From the NCBI GenBank assembly GCA_023159155.1, contig JAJNNX010000066.1, forward strand, positions 62,001-126,000: a stretch of DNA of 64,000 bases. Direction: 5' to 3'. This document shows positions 57,391-64,000 of this stretch, one piece after another (position 1 is the first letter of the stretch; every line of letters begins with the position of its first letter). Source of the DNA: Ustulina deusta. Its lineage: Eukaryota; Ascomycota; Sordariomycetes; Xylariales; Xylariaceae. The notes beneath the pieces were generated by a model, which saw only the letters and a program-made list of their open reading frames with translations, had not been told where the DNA came from and did not search any database. Position numbers and translations under genes: made by a program.

Positions 57391-60300
57391 GAAAAGTTCA
57401 TCACTCTTCAGTTCGGGTGTCCTTATCTTCTCATTTACGCACCCTTGAGTCTGACACCGGCCACGACAGTGAACAGCGATATCGGTACTAACAACACACA
57501 CTCTGCGTATAAAATACACCACTTGGTTAATTGCCACATTAGCGACTACAATATAAGCTATAACAAGGCAGCTATCAACCATGTCCAACTACGTTCCCCG
57601 CGGCTAACTGCAGTTATTCAGCATCGTATGGTTGAGTAACTGCAGGTTGTGATAGCAAGGTTACTATCTGGAAACTGTCACAAGCTACGAGACACGGCGG
57701 AAGCCTAACTCAAAGTGTGTGCAAATACAAAGTTAGCTAGGTTGGGTTGGGGCAACATTGTTGTTATCCAAGAGGTGGAGGATGCCTTTTCACTTCTTGT
57801 TACATTCATTTATCAAGGATGTGAATCTTTTGTTAGCATGAGAAGGGACATTTTTTTCATTCATAGTTTGACTATTTTTGCGAACACACTCTGTGTATTT
57901 ATACAAATTCTCTCTCAATTCCTCTCGGTAAATGGTATAGAATCAAATGGCTATATTTCGCTGCATTGGTGTTCTACAAAAGTTTTGTCCGGCAGCTAAC
58001 TATTTGGAGAAGACGGTAATTAATGGTAGATACGTAAAGCCAAGAAATGTTGGTCGGGTGGTACGATCCATTTGTTGCTACGGAGTAAGAGAGAAACGTG
58101 TATTGTACAGCTAGCAGACTAATATCCACTTCACATCTATTTTAATGCCAACGCTTATGTAGGCTCTCCATATCTCTAGAATGATAGAAAGGCAATGGGC
58201 ATCAGCCACAGGCCTAAGTCATCGCCTGCATCACTGTGTCTGATAACTGATTCATGTGTGACGAAATAGAACTGTAGCACCGTATTGCACCATTAATTAT
58301 ATAGTACAATTGCTCATACCGTAACCAGCTGCAGGTCAGCGTTATATTGTCCATATAACGCCGACTCCAATTAGCAAATCCCGCCACTATGTCGCCCCCG
58401 TTGCGGAGTGTGTGCTATATAATATATTACCGTTAATTCCACTCCCGGGATTAGCGGCGTCGTTTTTTTCCGTGACAGCCCCAACTACTCGGGTGGGAAC
58501 ATTACTATCTCTTTTTAAACTGACGGATAGTGTGAGGTACCGGGCAACAGCAGAGGAATAATATATAGTCTACTAACACGTGCATAGAATATCTTAAGCT
58601 ATAGTCCTTAAGAGAGCTAACATTTTTGACGGACTACGTGGAGCAGCGGCAGCAGACTACAGGCACGCGGGCAGCTGGTTATTTAGTTATGCTAGCGCAA
58701 TAACCGGCGATGCACCATCCTTCAACTTAACAAACCAGCCTATTAATCCAGATCTATCGATGTTCCTTTTTCTGGTGCAAATTTGTTAATCTAGCAGATC
58801 ATAGCGGTATTAAAGTTTTGCTGTGGGTTTATATTATTGCTCAAATAGTCTAGGGCCAAGTCTTTGGCCTCCTATAATGAGTCTATAACGTCCATTCCGA
58901 AGCTCTAATAAAACCTAGACATAATATACTGGTTAGATACTATGTATTTTATTTGCTTTAACCACCCACCTAAATTTATTCAAAGAAGCGCAAATACTTA
59001 ATCAAATCATGTTTAGTAGGAACTACTAAATCAAAGGCAGGAAAAAATATTTTAAAACTAAGTAAAAATAGGAGTCCTTAAAAAAGAAAAAGGGGGGTAT
59101 TTAGGTTAAATATATATAGTATTACTCGGGCTAACAGCTCTAATAGCTATACCGGTGTCTATCTATTATTTATATAGGTAAAAACAATGCTTTTTAGCCC
59201 GGGTGCTCTTTGTTACCGATTTGCCCCGGGCTTAATATAGGCTAGAATTAAGTTAAAGAATAAATTTGTTTATATTTAACGCCTACTATTATTGCTTTTA
59301 TTGGGGCTATTTTATACTTACTTCAACCTTATATTCTAGTTTCCATAAGCGGTAGAAGTATTATTAGCACCACGTAAACGTGTCACAACCGGGAATTTTC
59401 AATCTCATCGCCTCGCCTGCAAATTTGCTGCGGATAATGATTGGCTTCGCTACATTTGATCGGCATGTTTATTCATCCGCTCTAGATGCTTCTGACCTAA
59501 GGCATCCTATCCGAATAAAGAGATTGCGAGCCAACAATGCAGGGGTGAAATAAGCTCGAATTTTCTGTCCCTCCCGTCCTTTCGGGCCAACCCACATACC
59601 ATGGGCCCTCCAAAAGAAAATATTTTCAAGCTCATGTCGGTCAAGGAACAGGCACGGCCGAGAATACCAACCCCGTTCTCTGTTGTAGTATTTCCACGGG
59701 CCGGTGTCGGGCGGGACTCGGTATTCCGAGCTGGGGGGGGCAAAGGCAAACTTTAGGATAGCGGAGCTGGGCCGGGGTAGAAAAAAACCAACGTGGATCT
59801 GCAGCAGTCAGCTGTAGCAACACACCCCGAATATATATAATGAAGGGGGTATGTAGCTAAAATAAGTAATTTCTATTTCTATGAATAGAGACTTGTAAGG
59901 TTAGAAAAACGTTAAGTTGGCTGGCATCCCATAGTGGAGGCGAACGCTGGCGGATGCGTGGAGCGTAGTACGGCAGCCCGGATACTCCTACTTTGGAGTA
60001 GTGCTGACCTTTTGGGTTGTTGACGCAACGGCATACGAGCTGACCGCTGTAACATTGGGGAAAATCGAGTGTTTAGAGGTGCTATTTTCTCTGATTCCCC
60101 CCCCCCCCTTCTTTTTTAAGGATAGCTAAGTTTTGGCGAAGATATAGTGTGGTATGCAGATGACTGCGTGTGATCTCGCCTGATTATTGCAGATCTAGTG
60201 TGGGACCTACTCCAGATCTAACGTGGCTCTAGTCTAAAAAAAACATTCGGTTAACGCTCCCGAGAACTAAGGCCTTATCGAACTACCGCCTCCAAATCCC

Positions 60301-60459
60301 GGTCGGCGTGGCCGGACCCGGGCATTTCCCTAACAGTAACGCTCGACCTTATATCACCAGCTGGGTTAACCCAACTACATTCCATAATATTAAATTAGGG
60401 AATTACCTCGTCAATTATATATCATCTAATGAGTTATCTTATAAGCTAGGGAGGTGATA
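57391..60459. other. AT-rich decayed DNA
   Basis: No gene is supported. Compositional islands alternate: AT-rich parts at 58900-59350 and GC-richer fragments at 59560-59760 and 60240-60370. A run of C lies at about 60095-60110. The mixture looks like several old insertions mutated at different times, but I cannot name them. Confidence 0.55.
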
Positions 60460-60501
60460 AGCTAACACCCCCCCTTGCGAACCACCCCATCGCGACCTAG
60501 C
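60460..60501 (+). repeat. Left terminal inverted repeat
   Basis: Begins AGCTAACACCCCCCC and ends GCGACCTAGC; pairs with 62319-62360 in inverse orientation. Mismatches are at its positions 32 and 39. Confidence 0.9.
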
Positions 60502-62318
60502 CACCAAAATAGCCACCCACCAACTTTCGAAACTATTATTTATAGCATAATATAATATTTATAGTTAACCTTAGTATTTTTATTAAATATTAAAACGTTT
60601 TAACTTTAATTATATTTTTAGTTTTTATTTTTTTTGCTTTTAGTATATTTTTATTTCTAGCTTTATTTATATATAGCGTTTGCTATTATAATTTTTGCTT
60701 AACTTGCTATATATAGGTTATATAAATAAAATAATAACTAAGTAGCAATTTAACTAACTTGCGTTTTAATATAATCTTTTTAGCTAGTTTAGCTTTTAAT
60801 AGCTTAACGTATATTTTTAAAATCGCAATTTTTTTAGCTTTCTAGTTAAAAGCCTTGCTAGCTTTTATAAAAAATAGCTTTTGTAATAGGTTATTAAAAA
60901 AAAAGTAGTGCTTAGCTAATTTCCAAGTTATATATTATAAATTTTAACTTTTTATAAGTATTGCAATTTTTATTTAGCCTGGTCTAAGCTAATATTTAAG
61001 TATTTTAAATTAATTAGTTAGGATAAATATTAGCTAAACTTTATAAGCAATATTTTTATTTTTAAGCATAATATATTTTAAAAATAATAATAATTAAATA
61101 TTTTTTAGTTATATTTTAACTATTACTTATATTTTTTTAATAATTTTTAGTAATAAAATAGTATTATAAGCTTATTTATATATTATAATTATATTTTTTT
61201 TTAAAACTATAATACTAAAGTAGTTTTTAAATATTTTTTTAATTTTATTTTTAAGCTTTTTTTTTAATAAACTAAAAACTTTAATATTTAATACTTATAT
61301 AATATAACTACAATATAAATTATAAAAAATAAAGCTATAAAAAGTTATTATTTATATATAAGTTATAGTTATTATATATTAATATAACCTATATATTATT
61401 AAAACAATTTTAAATAAATAAAATAAAAATATTAATAAGCTAATTAATAATAATAAAATTATAAATTTATTTATTAAGCAAAGTTCTAAACTACTAATTT
61501 TTAAATAAATTATAATTTATATTTAAAAACTATTAATTTTAAATATTAACTTTTTTAAAAATAAGCAATAATAATAAAATAATATTTCTATTACTAATAT
61601 ACTTAAAAAATATTATTTATTTGTTTTTTTTAATATTTTTTTTAAAGCTATATATATTAAAGCTTTATAAACAACTTAATAACTTTTCCCTACGCTTTAG
61701 CTAATACTTATTTCGTTAGTATTAAAAAATTATTTTAAAAATATATTTATTAATTTAAAAGCTTTAAAACATTTAAAAAATAGCTTAATATTAGTTATAG
61801 TTGCTTTATTAATATATAAATAGCTAATAAATATTAATTTAGCAATTTTTAGCTTAGGATTATAAAAAAAAAAACATATATATTATAACTTTTTAAATAT
61901 TTTAAGGTTTTTAAAAACTAATAATATATGTTTAGCTATATATTTAAATTTAACTATTAAAAATATAAAGCTTAGCTTAGCTTAATTTATAGCCTAATTA
62001 ATTAGTTTAGTTTTAAAATATATAAATAAAATTTAAAAGTATTAATATAACTACTTTTTAGTTAAAATATTATTAAAGCAGTAGTATATATATAACCAGT
62101 TAATATCTTATTAAATAGCTGCTTGTTTTTATAAAATACTAAGTTAAGCAGTACAAACTGCAACTGTTGCACGTTATTAATCGCTATATAAAAGTATTAC
62201 AATAAAAAAAAGTCAATTCTAAAAAAAATAAAAATAAAAAAAGAACATAAAAACTAAACATAGTTGCATTATTTAACAATTTTTAATTAAGGTAGTTGGG
62301 GTTAGTAGCGCGTTTTTA

Positions 62319-62360
62319 GCTGGGTCGCAATGGGGTGGTTCGCAAGGGGGGGTGTTAGCT
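62319..62360 (-). repeat. Right terminal inverted repeat
   Basis: The inverse partner of 60460-60501, 40 of 42 positions equal. Confidence 0.9.
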
Positions 62361-64000
62361 TATAAACCCTGCACAGCAAGCGGGGAATTAATATAGCGAG
62401 AACCTATAAGCCTTGCTTATTTAAAGCGATAGTCCTAAGAAATAAACCGGGTTCTATTTCATTAACTAAACGCTTCGACCACTACATGTAAATAAACGAC
62501 TCTGTTGTCCAAATACCACCATGCCCGGATGTAGGCTAGCATGTTGGATATTAAAAAGCCCACCTAAGCCCAGTTAACATTTAACTAGATATAAAGAGCT
62601 GTTAGGATATTACGCCAGAGTCTAAGCAAGATTCTTAAATATATAACCCTCTCGGCGCCTTGCTTTTTATAGGATATTACATATGTAGACACCCAAGTAT
62701 AGAGAGATAGGAAATGACAACGCGTCTCATGGCTATAAACCAAACGTATAGAGTAAGGAAAAGTTAACATGCCAACGATCATCTAAGCACCAGAGTTATT
62801 ACCGTTCTCGTACTTAATCGTATTGTCTACAAGGCTCCGAAGGACTTTGATACGACGCTCTGACATGCTGAACAAGATTGTCTGGTTCCGCACGCCCAGT
62901 GCGGTCACTGGGTCGCCGCCGCCGTTCCTGCTTGACATGTACGAGTGTAGGCGCAGCTGGGCCAGGGACACGTCGTCGTCTGTATTATGTTGAGAGAACG
63001 TGTGTGGTAGTTTTTTCCGGTGTTTTCTGAGAAGGTGAATGGCTTGTTAGTGGCGATGCACATAGATAATAGTGAGATAATTATAACGTGGGATGGAATG
63101 TACTCAACACCAAGGGAAACAGGAGATCAGCCCTGGTGTCTGTGATAGAGGGATATTCATGTGGTACTAAGGCAAGTTAAATAAGAAAACCCAGTATCTA
63201 GGGTTAGTTGCATATCATAGGATCGATAGTATGTTGACATATCCCTATCTCATGATAAAGAGGCAGAAATAGACGGACAGAGACAGAGAGAGGTCAAGAA
63301 TTTTCTCACCCGTTAGACATAGAGACAGTGGTAGACACGGTCATAATGGATGTGTGGCAATGTATATCGACAGCAAGAGGGTACGCAAGTTGATTCTGTC
63401 ACGCTTGGAAGGAACCGTTATATTATGAGTGACTGTAGACGTCAAAGCCCCCAACCTTGACACTTTTTCCAGAAGTGTGGGGATATTGTGCTATCGTTGT
63501 GTTCCTTGATAGACGTACAGAAGTTTGGAGAGTCGACGAAGGGCCCGGGCAAAAATAAGGTAAGAGCTGATGATACAATACGTGAAAGGCCAAATTGGTG
63601 GACTGGAGAGCAGACTGGATAGAAGGGGAAGACGGCGGAGCGAAGAATAAGAGAAGGAAGTTCTGTGTCTATTCCCATTTTTAGATGACGGCCTAGAAAT
63701 TTCTGATCTTTCATATTATTTGTGTCCTCATGGCGGTGATGTTTGATATGCGGGATATGGAAGTCTGCGTTCTCTCATCATCTTGTGATGTGACGGTCTC
63801 AAAGTCACTCTGCATGGATATCGACCGGGGGTCTGCTTATGGCTAAGGGATGCGGATTCAACAGTGATTGGATACCTATTACCTCCCCGGTATGGACACT
63901 CTCACGGAGGTGTGGAGTTGCGATCTAGCGGAAGAAAGGGACCCGTGCAGATTCCATGTATGATCACCATAGGTGTATTCAGATGATCTAAAGTGTAAGT
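62361..64000. other. Right edge, no supported gene
   Basis: A GC-richer island at 62783-62990 on the minus strand reads as 62 codons beginning MSLAQLRLHSYM, with an AG acceptor-like site just upstream; it may be an exon or fragment of an unknown gene. A 90-codon minus-strand frame at 63442-63714 shows no recognised features. Neither is strong enough to annotate as a gene. Confidence 0.4.

Larger units (their letters stand above)
60460..62360. mobile_element. Degenerate Fot1/pogo-type DNA transposon (1.9 kb, RIP-like decay)
   Basis: The element is bounded by 42 bp terminal inverted repeats with two mismatches, both C/T transitions, and each outer end abuts a TA dinucleotide (60458-60459 and 62361-62362). 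This is the target duplication expected of Tc1/mariner elements. The size of 1901 bp and long TIRs fit Fot1/Pot2-like pogo elements of filamentous ascomycetes. The interior from about 60540 to 62280 is almost only A and T, so the transposase is unreadable in every frame. I infer repeat-induced point mutation from composition; no index was computed. The family call rests on size, TIR length and TA site only. Confidence 0.78.

Noticed and set aside
59090..59260. Possible miniature element around the CCCGGG-containing inverted pair at 59190-59235
   Set aside because: The inverted pair is short (about 8 bp) and I found no matching flanking duplication or second copy.
1..64000. A clustered secondary-metabolite or defence operon
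   Set aside because: No polyketide synthase, NRPS, terpene cyclase, P450 or NLR gene is present; the lone SDR and the rhodopsin-domain gene are not enough to claim a cluster.

Overview
The window looks like a chromosomal segment from a filamentous ascomycete, most likely a Pezizomycotina species of Sordariomycete type. Protein genes carry many 50-140 bp introns with GTRNGN donors, CTAAC/CTGAC branch sites and YAG acceptors. Two HET-domain incompatibility genes are present, together with filamentous-fungal forms of Arp3, CRO1, DLT1, COX18 and NDC1 and heavily C-to-T mutated (RIP-like) DNA. No genus can be named from the sequence alone. I saw no tRNA, rRNA or CRISPR array.

Layout. (1) 1-7.6 kb is a sparse left flank with the 3' part of a Ser/Thr kinase gene and a HET-domain gene. 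(2) 7.6-39.7 kb is a dense block of conserved housekeeping genes, often in divergent or convergent pairs: arp3(-), taspase-like(+), tfb4(-), cro1/UNC-45(+), trm2(-), a C2H2 zinc-finger gene(-), gamma-glutamyltransferase(+), alg11(-), cox18(+), pep12(-), ndc1(+), dlt1(+). I rebuilt intron-exon structures for these, and every one gives an uninterrupted reading frame with canonical splice sites. (3) 39.7-64 kb is an accessory flank. It holds a decayed copy of ribosomal protein S30, a broken chitinase-family C-terminal region, a rhodopsin-domain membrane protein, an SDR lacking its catalytic Tyr, a second HET-domain gene, an intact HAK/KUP potassium transporter, and about 6.6 kb of AT-rich DNA. 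The AT-rich part contains a 1.9 kb inverted-repeat transposon of Fot1/pogo type whose interior has been reduced to almost pure A/T.

How the genes relate. The central block has no common pathway; it combines actin nucleation (Arp3), myosin folding (CRO1), transcription/DNA repair (Tfb4), tRNA modification (Trm2), glutathione turnover (GGT), N-glycan assembly (Alg11), mitochondrial biogenesis (Cox18), endosomal fusion (Pep12) and nuclear pores (Ndc1). The interest lies in the contrast between this block and its flanks. The flanks carry the HET genes, pseudogenes and a transposon. Short palindromic TAGGTACC-type motifs are common between genes from about 3.4 to 38 kb and nearly vanish to the right of that. 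I did not find a convincing new multi-gene system; the best leads are listed as findings.
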